64,000 nt of DNA, taken from the NCBI GenBank assembly GCA_009746045.1, contig RPFO01001995.1:1-64000 (forward strand), given 5' to 3'. This document shows, piece after piece, positions 35,342 to 46,399 of this stretch. Source of the DNA: Mesostigma viride (lineage: Eukaryota > Streptophyta > Mesostigmatophyceae > Mesostigmatales > Mesostigmataceae). Within the stretch, counting starts at the first letter, position 1. Each line of letters begins with the position of its first letter. The notes beneath the pieces are model-generated. The model saw nothing but the letters and a program-made list of their open reading frames with translations, ran no database searches and was not told the origin of the DNA. The position numbers and the translations under genes were made by a program.

Positions 35342-35780
35342 AGATCAGGTAGATACATCAGATAGACTAGCTGGCACCAAGCCCGCCCAGCCTGGGCGAT
35401 ATGTCCTCACCTGGCGTGCCCCCGGCCGCGCGCGGCAGGGCCGCCACCCGTGGACTTTTCGTGATAGACTCGGCATGGACATGTGCTACACTAGACGTGA
35501 CGGGCTCACCCCCGGGCAGCCTCCTGGTTTGTCTGTAATATGGAGGCAGATGGTGCGCAAGGATAGATGGCAAGTAGTGATGAAGGAGACCACCCCCAAG
35601 CCTGTGGGGGCTCCGCGTGTGACCAAGTATGGCATTCATAGCGATTCGGGCCGCGGTGCCCACACCCCTGTAACTAGGACCTAGATAGCTTATACCATCC
35701 ATTCCATCCCATGTTCCCCTCCCACTGAGGACTTATGCTCACGTGACGCAGTCACGTGTCTATTAATTAATTAATTAATC
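35320..35780 (+). mobile_element. LINE-B ORF2 3' end, second copy
   Basis: Near-identical to 16540-17012: RYVLTWRAPGRARQGRHPWT, LGMDMCYTRRDGLTPGQPPG, KETTPKPVGAPRVTKYGIHS, stop near 35682. It ends in the hairpin CACGTGACGCAGTCACGTG (35740-35758) and TATTAATTAATTAATTAA. Confidence 0.7.
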
Positions 35781-36072
35781 ATAACCCCTTTTTATAGCAT
35801 CTCTTAGTAGAAGCTCATAGTAAGAGATAATATTTTCATAGGCTCCAAGTAAGAGCAGTTCAATGATGATTCAACATTTTGTACTGCTCCGGCTTCAGGC
35901 TGGTTGTTGGTGCGATCAGGGTGCGATGGTGGCTACCGTAGTGGCTGAAATCACATTGCGAATAAATAATTTTTCGAGGGTTTTTTTGCATGGTTTTGAC
36001 ACTTTACGGGGAAAGTTCAGCCCGGGTTAGGTAAACTTCGAGCCCGGGAGCTTGTTTATATTAGGGCACCTA

Positions 36073-36216
36073 GTTCAGTGTCTGACTTGGATTCTAACCT
36101 ATCAAGTTAATTAATTACCCACCAAGCGCAGTTCCTATCTGACAGTTCAGTGTCTGACTTGGATTCTAACCTATCAAGTTGATTAATTACCCACCAAGCG
36201 CAGTTCCTATCTGACG
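36073..36216. repeat. 72 bp tandem duplication
   Basis: GTTCAGTGTCTGACTTGGAT... occurs at 36073 and again at 36145 with one visible difference (GTTAATTAATT versus GTTGATTAATT). Confidence 0.9.
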
Positions 36217-36558
36217 ATAAAGTGAGTACCAGTATGACATAAGGCCCTAATCAGTGCTAACAGGGCCCCTAATTGAACGCGTTCTCAATCTGGCGCGACG
36301 CGGCGCGGCGCGGCAAGCGCGGCGCTCCACTTCATCTAGCTGCGCCGCGGCCTGCAGCCAGAAACAGGTGTAGCGCCTTCCGGTTTTCATACTTTACGGG
36401 GTAAATTGAAGTATCAAGTACAGTCATTCACGCCTGGGTTGGCTTAAGTTGGGTTCACGCCTTAAGTTGGGTCGAATTGAATTCCGGCGTTCTAAGTTCA
36501 AAGTAGTTCAGAATACTATGTTTAAGTATCTTTAGTTCAAATTAGTAGAATTTAGTAG

Positions 36559-36644
36559 AGTCATTCACGCCTTAAGTTGGGTTCACGCCTTAAGTTGGGT
36601 TGACCCCTCAAAAACCACGAACCCAACTTAAGGCGTGAATGACT
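36559..36644. repeat. Perfect 26 bp inverted repeat (long hairpin)
   Basis: AGTCATTCACGCCTTAAG... at 36559-36584 is the exact reverse complement of 36619-36644, with a 34 base loop. A partial third arm lies at 36421-36475. Confidence 0.95.
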
Positions 36645-36683
36645 GTAACGTGCGTGTTTGCAACTTGCCCGTTGAAACTCTAC

Positions 36684-36900
36684 GGCGGAGCCAATTTTCG
36701 GAAGAACCTCACCCTTCTGCTTGCAAATTAGGGACAAATTCGGTGGATGGATGGATGTATGGATGGATGGATGGATGGATGGATGGATGGATGGATTGAC
36801 GGATTTTCATCCCCTATTCCTATGTTTTCTCACGTGTACGGCCTTATAAGCTTCGCCAATTCTGGCGAACCTAACGGTTCTTCCGAAAATTGGCTCCGCC
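36684..36900. repeat. 25 bp inverted repeat flanking a GATG microsatellite
   Basis: GGCGGAGCCAATTTTCGG... at 36684-36708 is the exact reverse complement of 36876-36900. Between the arms is a GGAT/GATG microsatellite (36743-36796). Possible small TIR element or strong hairpin, 430 bases upstream of the DUF155 gene start. Confidence 0.9.
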
Positions 36901-37326
36901 TGATTATTTTAGCACTTTTCGGGGGGTCATTCGAAAAGATTAATTCGCAATGTGATTTCAGCCACTACGGTATGTAAACGGGACGACGTGTCTGGCAGAC
37001 TGGCACTCCGGTGTTGACATGCGGCAGCATTTACAGGACGCGAACTCCCGGTATTTCGACATGACTGTGTGCAGCGTCCGCGGAAAGAACACGTGGCTGT
37101 TAAGTGGCTGCTTGGCTGGCATGGCGACGTCCATTATGACTGTGGCCACCGTCTTATTCGCAGCACTTCATTCTCCTTTTCTGAAAGCTTCGGCGTCAGA
37201 TTAGGCAGTCGCTATAGTTTTCTGGTTAGCACGTCCAGACAAAGCGCATGATGAGTGGGCTACTTTGCAAACTTGGCGTCGTCTCGCTTGCCTACAACGC
37301 TTATCCCCACTAGGCTGCCCGTCTGC

Positions 37327-37335
37327 ATGGTATGA
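37327..37335 (+). promoter_or_regulatory. Two-codon upstream ORF overlapping the DUF155 gene start
   Basis: ATG GTA TGA at 37327-37335 overlaps the chosen start ATG at 37332 in an ATGA arrangement. If the transcript starts upstream, the minimal ORF could lower initiation or require reinitiation. Its regulatory role is inference. Confidence 0.4.
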
Positions 37336-38297
37336 ATCGGTTATCGTTAGCCATCATAGCCTCCTCTGGTCTGAAGCGCTATCTTTGCCCTGTTCTTGAT
37401 GCCTCCAGCAGATGGGCAGGCGTGCAATGGCAAGCATCTGCACAGGAAACTGGTCTATGCAGAAAATTTTCTTCCGCTGTGCGCGTAATTGGCACCCAGA
37501 AAACCACTCCAATTCCAGCTGCGGCCAATAAGATTGATGACGACACTGACACCGTCAATGATGGAAAGCCTGGCTTAACCAATCATCTCAGAGAACTAGT
37601 TGCTCCAGCTGGCCGGGAAAATCTGGGGGTATCGCAAGGGGATCCGTCGGCCATTGGGGTAGATCGTGGTGTCGGGCCGCACTCCAGTGCCGCCAACATA
37701 GCGCAGGTGCACGTTCCTATCAAAGCTCATTTTATTGCTCCAGAGATTGACGTGGGGCGGGTCGTCAGGGACCTTTTTCCTCCGTCGCAATTTTCGATCG
37801 CCGTCGGGAAAGATGCCACGATTGTCTCCCCTCGCAACAGCGACAACGAAACCGACGAAAATCGACAATCGCTTCCTAAAGGAGTCGCGGTATGTGCGGC
37901 TAGAAAATTCGGTATTGCTATATGCCTACCAGGTGGTTACTGTCTTCTGTCTTGTTCTACGACGTATGCCGGGTGCCCACAACCCACGCAATTGGCCATT
38001 TGGTGACCCTCCCTGTCCTCCGTCCTCCCCCCCCCCCCGGTCGCTTCCGCCCGCCCACCCGCACCCCGCCAGCCCCGCTATTCTGACTTCCAATTTTCCT
38101 TTGCTGTGCGCCATGGATGTAGGATGCTTCATTAGCAATCGGATACTCTCCGGGACGGGTCTATGCCGGGCAGTGCGTATCTGCTTCAACGGTTCCACCC
38201 AACGTGAAACTGTGCTACTGTAGGCAAGTCAACACCGTGCGGACAGTGAGAGTATGGAGCATTGAGCCTCGTCAGTGACTCCAACCATTTGAACCAT

Positions 38298-38345
<48 letters not shown>

Positions 38346-41300
38346 TAATTATCATTTAACCTGTGACGAACCAGCCTGAGCTGCAGGGTGACTGGGTACA
38401 GTTCTAGTCTAACAGAAAAACAGCCCTTTATCTACGTCTCCCCATCTACGTCTCCTGATCTATGCATGCCACACGCATGTGCCGCGTACCACCCCTGGCG
38501 GTTGGTGATAAGCGCCGGCTGCATGCTATCCCCCCGGGTTGCGATGGTGGCCACAACCCCCGCAGGAGAGCCGCCAGAAGTTACTCGTCCTGTTCAGCTT
38601 TGGTGGTGTCGTCGGCTTCAACTTCCACGATCCACAGGAGCTTCTGGCGCACGTCGACCGCATCACGGCGGCCACATGCCCCACCGCCGCGGCCGGCAAC
38701 GGCAGCAAAGGGGCCAGGGGCCTGTGGAGCAACCTGATGGCGCGCTTTGGGTGGGGCCCAAGCAAGCTGTGGTCGGAAGGGGTGATGGCGGCCCTGCCAG
38801 GGGGGCAGGGTCAGGGGGCAGAACGCACGTTGGAGGACCGAGCACTGCCGACAGAGGGTGGGTCTTCCCTGGATGCGTCTGCCGGTCCTCATGATGCGTC
38901 TGCCAGTCCACAGCATTGCTCGTTGGGTCGTGCGTCTTCTAACGTGGCCATGCCTTTATTGCGTGAATGTGCTGGGGCCTGCTGCCATGCCATCCCACGC
39001 CCCTATCCCGAGCATGGTGCCGACGTGGTGCAAGCTTGAGCCGCCACGATGGGCATGCTGGCTATCCCATCTTGGGGTCTGCGTACATCCAATCACATCG
39101 CAGTTGCGAGTGCCTCCGGCTCATGCTGGCCCTTGTTTCCTCTCCCCCAGAGCGCACATTGTGCAAGGATGTCAACTCCTTGTCGGCGCGCCACATTTTG
39201 CAGCAACGTTTCACCTTTTCCCACCTTTTGACACGTGTGGTGTCTCCCTTGATTTTTGCTCCCTTGCCCAAACCCTTGCCCTCTCTCTCTTCTCCCCCTC
39301 CCTCCCACCACAGATGCCAATGCCCATGCCCCCCCTCCCCAACCACACACCACCACCACCACCACACGCACGATCGCGTGTGTGTGTGCGTGCACACACA
39401 CACACACACGCACACACACACACACACACACGATACTAAACTACAGTGACCACACATACGCACCCACATTTCCCCCCACTACCCCATCCCACCGCCACCA
39501 CCACCAGACTACGCGCTGGTCGTGCGCCCCTCCCTGCGCGAGTGGAGCAGCGGGCGGGTGGACCCCATCGTCGTGCAGATGCTCGACAACGACAACGTGC
39601 GCGTGATCTCGTCGGTGCTGGCGCAAACGGTGGCGCTCGACTTCTACTCGCGCAGGGTGAGCACAGGGGGGCGGGGGGAGGGGGTAAGGGGGGTTGGTTG
39701 AGGGAGGAAGGGGAAGGGGGCAGCGAGGGAGTAGGGGGAGTAGGAGATGAGTGAATTGATGAGGGGGGGATTAGAGGGGTAAGCCGTTGGGCGGGGCGGG
39801 GGGGGAAAGTGGGGGCATTTTAATAGTGCATCATATTCACTAGTGTGCCCTAATCATATTCACCAGTGTGCCCTAATCATATTCACTAGTGTGCCCTAAT
39901 CATATTCACTAGTGCACCCTCATCATACGTTGCTTGTGTATCCTCCCACTTGCTGTGCTTCTCTCCCGACCGCGCGCTCCTTCATGCCACCCGTCACCGG
40001 TTGGCGCCGCACTCCCCCATGCTTGCGGCCACGTTCTATCACACGCACCGCCCGATCCCATGCTTGCGGCCACACAGCACACACACGGCGCGCATGCCCA
40101 CGCTTGCGGCCACTACCATCACACACGCACTGCCCGAGCGCATCCACAGAGCCAAAAGTGGGAGATGGCAGAGGATTCAGACAGCCAAAAGACGCGTCAC
40201 CTGGGGTAAATGAGACTGCGAAAGAAAGGCAAAAAAGATGCGCAAAGGTACCCTGAAGTACTACTGACTTTATGGACGAGCTACCGCACCAAGATGGCGT
40301 AGTCTGTTTATCCGCTAAAATGTAGCAACACGCTAACGGAGGCAAGCATGCGAAATCATGCAAGCTTATTGCTGCGTGCCGACCACCTTGGCTCTCCCCT
40401 ATCATGTTGTTATAGGTGCACGCGATGATGCTACCGTCGGAAGCTACCGTTTGGTGCCCTGACCACTGGCCATTCAAATGGCTGCCACGTGGCTTTGTCC
40501 TTCCCCTACCCCCCCACCCTACCCCCCCACCCCCGCACACTGCCAGGTAGACCGCCTGATGCAGAAGTTCATCGGCATCAACGAGGAGCTAGGCCGCACG
40601 GGCCTGTTCCACATCAGCAAGAAGGAGCTGTTCAAGCTGGTGGCGTTCCAGAACAACCTCATCACCAACATACTCACAAAGTTGAGGCTGCTTGAACGGT
40701 GAGAGGATGGGGGCAGTGCGATGCGTGAGGTGGCTGATGCTAGCCCAGGCTGATGCGGGGTGAGGAGTTTTAGGGTTAGCTCTACACTAGTTTCCCTAAT
40801 TACACTAGTTCACTGCTATAGATAGCTCTAACGAAAACTTCTGCTGGGGGGCAGCATGCTGCGTGTGGTGGCGGATGCTAGTGCTTGCAGGTCCATGAGT
40901 GAGGGACACTGAGGAGGGGCACTAGGCTCCGTGGAGTCCACCTGTCATGGTGTGCCCGTGTTCACCATACGTACGTGACAGAAATATAACGTTTGACCTG
41001 TGTCTGACGACTTCAAACGTTTGACCTGTGTCTGAGGGGTTCAATTGCATAGTTCTAGCAAGTGCCGTGCGTGGTGACAAACGCGAGTATTTGCACTTAT
41101 CATGACTTGAGATGACAATGTTTATTTCCCCCCCAACTAACTGCTTTATTTGCACACTTAAGCAGTTCCCTGGTGCCTCCATTCCAGGTCGACCACATCG
41201 ACTGACGTGATAACCCCGCTTTGCTGCTGTGTGCGTCTGGGATACAACGTGCGAGGCCGGTCGCCCTGTCCCGTCCCTCGTCATGTCCTGTCATGGGCCC

Positions 41301-42804
41301 ACTCCTCGTGCTCGTGAAATGGCCGTGCCATCTTTCCCTCGCCATGGGCCGTGCCGTCTTCCAGATCGGAGACAGCCTGGAAGTGCCAGCAGTACTACGA
41401 CATCTGGCAGTCCCTGCGGCAGGACCTGGATATCGAGGAGAGGTGGGAGCACCTCAACTTCAAGGTGGACATGCTGCAGGTACTTAAACGTTGGGAAGGG
41501 GGGGGGGTGGACGGGACATCCCACCACAGCAAGGTGGGATGACATCCGATGAACATGTTGGGGTGGGGGTCAGTGGGGACTGGGGAGGGAGAATTTTTTT
41601 CTTTTGTTTTGGGGGGCGAGGTGACAGCCTTCCAAATCCAGAATGTTTAAGTGGAGATAGATTAGTTGGGAGGGTGGGGGTAAGGTGACAATGTGGACAT
41701 CTGCAGGCGAGGACTTGGGGCTTGTGCGTGAGGGAAACTCTTCAAGTTCGTCAGGACATTTTGCATGTATGGTGGGGGCAAGACGACACCTGTGCAGGAC
41801 ATGTGGCAGGATGTCAACCCTTGTTTGACAAAGGTTATCACGCAGAATGCTCTTTAGTCTGGAACTTGGGTGGCCTTTCCCTTTTCATGGCCAACTGCCG
41901 TGCCTGATGTTTCTTTTGCACAGGAGCATGAGCCTATCGAGAGATGCCTCCCTGTGCAAAGGGGTTCCCACGCTGGCTCGCATTTCCAGTGGCTGCTTTC
42001 TCTGGGCCACAGCGTTTTAAGGTTTCTAATGCCAGAATCAACGTCCTCTGCCTGCTTTGCTGTTGCATGTGTGGTGGCTCCTGCATGCATTGACCATGGG
42101 TGCATGCGATCAATTTTGAACATAATACCGCTCACGTCAACCCTACTTGGCCAACAGCGGCAAATGACCTTCTTCCTCGAGATCCTGCAGGTGAGGTATC
42201 TATGTGGGCCATTGCCTGGCATCCTGTCCGTCAGCCAATGGGTTTTCTGTGGCCAGTGGCCTACTGATGTCACGGCTAGATGTTGTGCATGCCTGCGCGC
42301 TGTCAAGCTGTAATGCGTCCGGCTGGCATTCGGCATCACGTCTGCAAGTGGAAAGGCAGTCAGGTCTGATGAATCCATATTGTTTTGTCGGTACAATTTC
42401 GGGGTCGAGGGAAGTTTGAGGGTGGGCGGTGGTGGATGGGAAAGGTGCAGTATGTTGGGTGGGTGTTTCTGATGCAACCGTTACAAGGCTGTGGGCGTGA
42501 GTCTCTCTGGAATGTGTATTTATGCAGTCAAAGTCTGTCAGTGTATACTTTGCCCATGCATAGATCAGCATGCTAGTGCATAGCTCATCTTGATTGCATG
42601 AAGAAGTCATGGCTGTATCTCGAGTAAAACAAAGTTTTACCCATGCAACATGCTTCGTGTGGTGTTTGCTATTGCTGCTGGACCTGGAATGCACAGAACC
42701 GCAAGTCTGACTTCCTGGAATGGACGATCATCATTTTGATTGCAATTGAGATCGTCGTCAGCCTTTATGACATCACCACATCCCGCAGCATATCACTGTT
42801 TTGA
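37332..42804 (+). CDS. RMND1/RRG-family (DUF155) mitochondrial inner-membrane protein, 7 exons
   Basis: Exons: 37332-37889, 38566-38857, 39508-39656, 40547-40698, 41365-41479, 42158-42190 and 42697-42804. All introns are GT-AG, all phases join, and the spliced frame is 468 codons. The N-terminus looks like a mitochondrial presequence (MNRLSLAIIASSGLKRYLCP). Family blocks in order: PIKAHFIAPEIDVGRVVRDL, LVLFSFGGVVGFNFHDPQEL, ISSVLAQTVALDFYSRR, RLMQKFIGINEELGRTGLFH, DIWQSLRQDLDIEERWEHLN, FFLEILQNRKSDFLEW, then a membrane segment IIILIAIEIVVSL. Yeast Rmd1/Sif2, human RMND1 and plant RRG belong to this family. RMND1 sits in the mitochondrial inner membrane and supports mitochondrial translation, and RRG is mitochondrial. 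Exon 6 is a 33 base microexon. The assignment is confident; the start codon is less so. Confidence 0.9.
38298..38345. repeat. AGC trinucleotide repeat, 16 units, in intron 1
   Basis: Sixteen uninterrupted AGC units inside intron 1 of the DUF155 gene. Confidence 0.95.
39377..39432. repeat. GT/AC dinucleotide palindrome in intron 2
   Basis: GTGTGTGTGCG is followed directly by TGCACACACACAC and a long CA run, so the GT and CA tracts can fold back on one another. It lies about 75 bases before the exon 3 acceptor. Confidence 0.9.
39829..39925. repeat. 23 bp tandem repeat in intron 3
   Basis: Four units of ATCATATTCACTAGTGTGCC plus CTA with single-base differences. Confidence 0.9.
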
Positions 42805-42934
42805 TGAAATGTGATGCATGTGTGCCACATGGACGAACGACCTATAGCTGTAGGTTGCACGTGCAGCCGTTCTTGTTAGGTTATTAGTTGACCCAGTGGT
42901 TACTCAGGCGGAACCACCAGACACTGGTACCTCG

Positions 42935-43047
42935 ACAAGCGGTGTATCTGCTGATCGTGACAAGCGGTGTATCTGCTGACAGTATTCTCGCAGTACCATC
43001 AGACACTGGTAGCTTGACAAGCGGTGTATCTGCTGACAGTATTCGCG
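42935..43047. repeat. Short tandem repeat after the DUF155 gene
   Basis: GACAAGCGGTGTATCTGCTG occurs three times (near 42934, 42959 and 43016), twice followed by ACAGTATTC and with CAGACACTGGTA between copies. It lies 130 bases past the DUF155 stop codon. Confidence 0.85.
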
Positions 43048-43562
43048 ACATCCGTGGTGCTTGCATGCATACACGTGCAAGTACATGGGGACTTGATCGA
43101 TGTCACAGATCGATTGTATTTTGAGATGCATGCAGTGTGCACGCAAAATTATGTATCGTGCATGTGCAACATACTGCAGAGCCCTACACGAACATGCGTG
43201 AGTTGATCGACATAATTTTATTGAATAGCGTGGCATGCTGCACCAGCTCTTCATACCTTTCCTGTCGTCAGTGTCATGTGCCGGCCATTAATTAAGTAAT
43301 TTATTATCACGTAACTGGGTCACTTGGGTACCAATTATAATGCAGACGACACCACCCTCTTCGAGGACACTGGGCACGTGCAGAGGTGGCTTGACTGCCT
43401 GGCTATCGAGGCCCGCGCAGTGGGGCTTGACCGAGGTCAGCAAGAAGACTGAGGCTCTGGCGATTGGGCTCACTCACCCACCGCCAGCCCTCTTTCTCCT
43501 TGACGGCTCTCGAGTCTTGTATCGGGACCGTGTCAAGCTGCTGGGCAGCCTCCTTCCCAGCT

Positions 43563-43669
43563 ATTTGACGATATTTGTTTAAACTTTTGTGTAATTATTT
43601 TTCTAATGAGATTAGCATAGTACTCCGTGGCATGCCTTTGCGCATGACACGCAAGTACTTACTTACTTA
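43563..43669 (+). mobile_element. Short retroposon with ACTT-repeat tail, copy 1
   Basis: 107 bases flanked by the 10 bp duplication CTTCCCAGCT (43553-43562 and 43670-43679). It ends GGCATGCCTTTGCGCATGAC, ACGCAAGT, then ACTT repeats. The target-site duplication and simple tail indicate retroposition. Confidence 0.8.
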
Positions 43670-43843
43670 CTTCCCAGCTGCGAGGCTGATGTGGACCACC
43701 GCATCTCCCTCGCCTGTAAATCCCGCATCTCCCTCGCCTGACGCTTTGTAAATCGGGCCCTGTGGCGCAAGCCCCTGGGCAAGGGCGAGAAACAGGACCT
43801 GTTTAAGGTCCTCGTGCTTCCTGTTCTTACGTATGGGGCCGAG

Positions 43844-43961
43844 GAGCAAAGGCATGCCACGGAGTACTATGCTAATCTCATTAGAAAAATAATTACACAA
43901 AAGTTTAAACAAATCCGTGGCATGCCTTTGCGCATGACACGTAAGTACTTACTTACTTACT
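43844..43961 (+). mobile_element. Short retroposon with ACTT-repeat tail, copy 2, with 5' inversion
   Basis: 118 bases flanked by the 12 bp duplication TATGGGGCCGAG (43832-43843 and 43962-43973). Its 3' part matches copy 1 directly, but its 5' part (to about 43913) is the reverse complement of the same element. This is the pattern left by twin priming. Confidence 0.8.
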
Positions 43962-44339
43962 TATGGGGCCGAGACGTGGACCCTCACCGCCGACCTGGCC
44001 CGCAAGCTGGACGGCGCGGTCACCAACACGCTGCGATCCATTTTCAGAGTAGGATATGCTGCTCATGTCCGCAATGAGGACCTGTACCTTGGCATGCCAT
44101 ATATCACCAGCACCATTAAGCAGCGGCGCCTGCAGCTAGTAGGGCACTTAGCTCGCACCAACCAGGTAGACACCTCACGTGGCCCGGGCCCCGCGGGACT
44201 GCGCCCAGCTCAGCCTGGCCGGCACCTCCTGACGTGGGCCGAACCCCGTGATGCTAGACGCCGCAAGGCCCGCACCTTCAAAGAACAGCTAGTAGAGGAC
44301 ATGGGGGGGAAGCCACCTCCCCCCAAGAGGAGCTAGGAG

Positions 44340-45850
44340 GACGAGCCACGAGCCACGAGGTATCCATGGCTGACGGCGGAGCTCATAACTTTTACGTTTG
44401 AGCACCGAATTTAGCCGTGAATATCACTATCGCTTCGTCTTTCTAAGACGCACATGCTGATATAATTTTCCGAATCTAAAACGCAATATATGACGAGCAA
44501 ACGTCCTTTGACGCAACGCAGTTTAGCGGATGCGCTCGGCCATGAAAATGCGGCAGCTGCGGCTGCAGCTGTGCCAGCTCCGGCAGGCAGCGGTGACACT
44601 AGTCGTGCACTGGTGGTCGCCCAGCAACCTCCCGGGCTTAATGCCTCGCCATCGGCATCGCCTGACCCGAAACGCATGCACCCGCTCAGCCGACAAAACA
44701 GGAGGGTCACGCCCCTCGGAACCGCGCTGTCGGCTCCACCCTTTCCAGGTCGATGATCACGATCGACTGGACCAACATGTCTCCGTCCGATGCTCTGTGG
44801 TGCATCTTCTTCGGGGACTACGCCTCGCTTTACCGGACCTGTGCCTCCATCTCCACGACAACAATCGCCTCCTCCTCCCTTACGGACGCCGCTGGAACAA
44901 CATCAGCACGCTGTTCGGGTGCGCCCGCCCCCAAGTCCAGCACACCATCCTCAACTCCCTTCTCCAGCGCTCTGACGGCGCTAGATCTGGGCTCCATCCA
45001 TCTCCGCCCCCGCCCTCCGTTCCATCCTCACGGAAGCCTTTCAGCAGCACGTGACCCCCCTTGCTGCTGACGTCGCAGCAATGGGTGGTCCGCTGGCTGC
45101 TGAACTTCCTCACCTCACCGCCACCTCCACTGCCATTTCCGCCTCGACTGCCGACATCAAAGCCCAGCTCCTCGACCTCGACCACCGCCTTCAAGCCACC
45201 GCCAACGCCCTTGAGAGCTTGCATGACACCGCCGGCCTCACCGCCCAGGCCGTGAAGGACATCGCCGCCCAGCCGGCGCCTGCTGGCCCGGCCAGCGATG
45301 CTCCCTCCACCTGGGCGGACTTGCTTAAGCAGCACACCACCTCCACCACCTCCACCATCTCGGCACAACTCAAGCAACAAGCCCTCGACCTTCGCGAGGA
45401 AGCCGACATCGCCCGGCGCAGCCACAATGTCATCGTCAAGCACTTCGACCAGCCGGCAGGTGAGACCTCGATCCACGAGCCCGTTCTTGAGGCATGTTTA
45501 AGCGCGCCATTCTTGCCCCCATGTTACTCACTGGTGAGCTGGACATGTCGGCTGTCCGCCTCCCCCGCGCGCGGGGTAAGGCTGGCCCGGCACCCGTGCT
45601 CCTCACCTTTAAGTACATGGCGGACAAGCTGTCGTTCCTTAAAGGCCGCAAGAAGCTCTTGGGGACTCGCTTTACGCTGGACGACGACTTGACCCTGGCC
45701 CAGCAACAGCGGCGACGCTAGCTATGGCCGACCTACCTTAATTCAGCTCCGGCAGAGCGCAGGGGGGAACTTAGCCGGTATACTGGAGGGGGGCGGTCAT
45801 CCACGTTGACCACAAGCCCTGGCAGCCCCCTCCTACCACCTCAGACTAGG
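44340..45850 (+). pseudogene. ORF1 unit P2 (leader plus broken ORF1)
   Basis: The leader at 44345-44485 (GGCTGACGGCGGAGCTCATA, TCGTCTTTCTAAGACGCACA) precedes ORF1 at 44490 (MTSKRPLTQRSLADALGHEN). Later pieces lie in other frames: LTAQAVKDIAAQPAPAGPAS near 45235, LDLREEADIARRSHNVIVKH near 45385, RLPRARGKAGPAPVLLTFKY near 45555, TLDDDLTLAQQQRRR ending near 45720, and the HVDHKPWQP end near 45805. Several frameshifts are present. It is followed directly by LINE-D at the motif CTAGGAATATATA. Confidence 0.65.
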
Positions 45851-45852
45851 AA

Positions 45853-46391
45853 TATATATTAAAAATATAATTACTTACAGCAGAGTGAAATCACTCAAAC
45901 CAAAGCAAACGCCCAGCTATAAACCTATGTACAGAGCCATGTCAAAGCTCTATACTACGATAAGACCAATGGAAACTCCTAACGGGAGGAACCTAATAGC
46001 CCTGCTGCACCGCAAAATCAGCCCGCGTACGGCGGAGCATGATGTCAGCCATGGCCCGAGTCAGCGCCACCGACAAGCGCTGACGCCAATATGACGTCCA
46101 GGTCCGCGCCGACCATGGGGCCCGCTGGCCCTCCAGGTCCAGCCGGTCCTCCCGGAGCCAGCAACACTCCTTGAAGAAGGCGGAGGTCAGGGGCCCCATG
46201 CCCCCAAACTCCTCCAGCACAAAGGGCACCACACGATGGTGCCCGACGTCGCCGTAGGCCACCAGGAGCTTGGCCCGCTCCTAGGAATATATATTAAAAA
46301 TATAATTACTTACAGCAGAGTGAAATCACTCAAACCAAAGCAAACGCCCAGCTATAAACCTATAGACAGAGCCATGTCAAAGCTCTATACC
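45853..46391 (-). mobile_element. Two tandem LINE-D 3' ends (minus) sharing one target site
   Basis: Copy 1 (about 45853-46282) encodes, on the minus strand, GDVGHHRVVPFVLEEFGGMG through to the QGY stop and the 3' UTR. Copy 2 (about 46295-46391) is a shorter 3' UTR fragment. The sequence CTAGGAATATATA stands before copy 1 (45847), between the copies (46282) and after copy 2 (46391), which indicates two insertions into the same site. Confidence 0.75.
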
Positions 46392-46399
46392 TAGGAATA

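Larger units (their letters stand above)
43318..44336 (+). pseudogene. LINE-A ORF2 C-terminal fragment with two nested short retroposons
   Basis: Plus-strand reverse transcriptase remnant: ATMQTTPP-like (degraded ADDTT), KKTEALAIGLTHPPPALFLL, VKLLGSLLPS, DLARKLDGAVTNTLRSIFRV, GYAAHVRNEDLYLGMPYITS, IKQRRLQLVGHLARTNQVDT, TWAEPRDARRRKARTFKEQL, stop at 44336. It is interrupted at 43563-43669 and 43844-43961 by the short elements listed next, and by frameshifts. LINE-B-like tail sequence precedes it at 43285-43317. Confidence 0.75.

Noticed and set aside
36747..36977. ORF starting [15 protein letters not shown]
   Set aside because: Translation of a GATG microsatellite between two inverted repeat arms.
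37019..37204. 61-codon ORF upstream of the DUF155 gene with a hydrophobic stretch
   Set aside because: Short, no family resemblance, and not in frame with exon 1.
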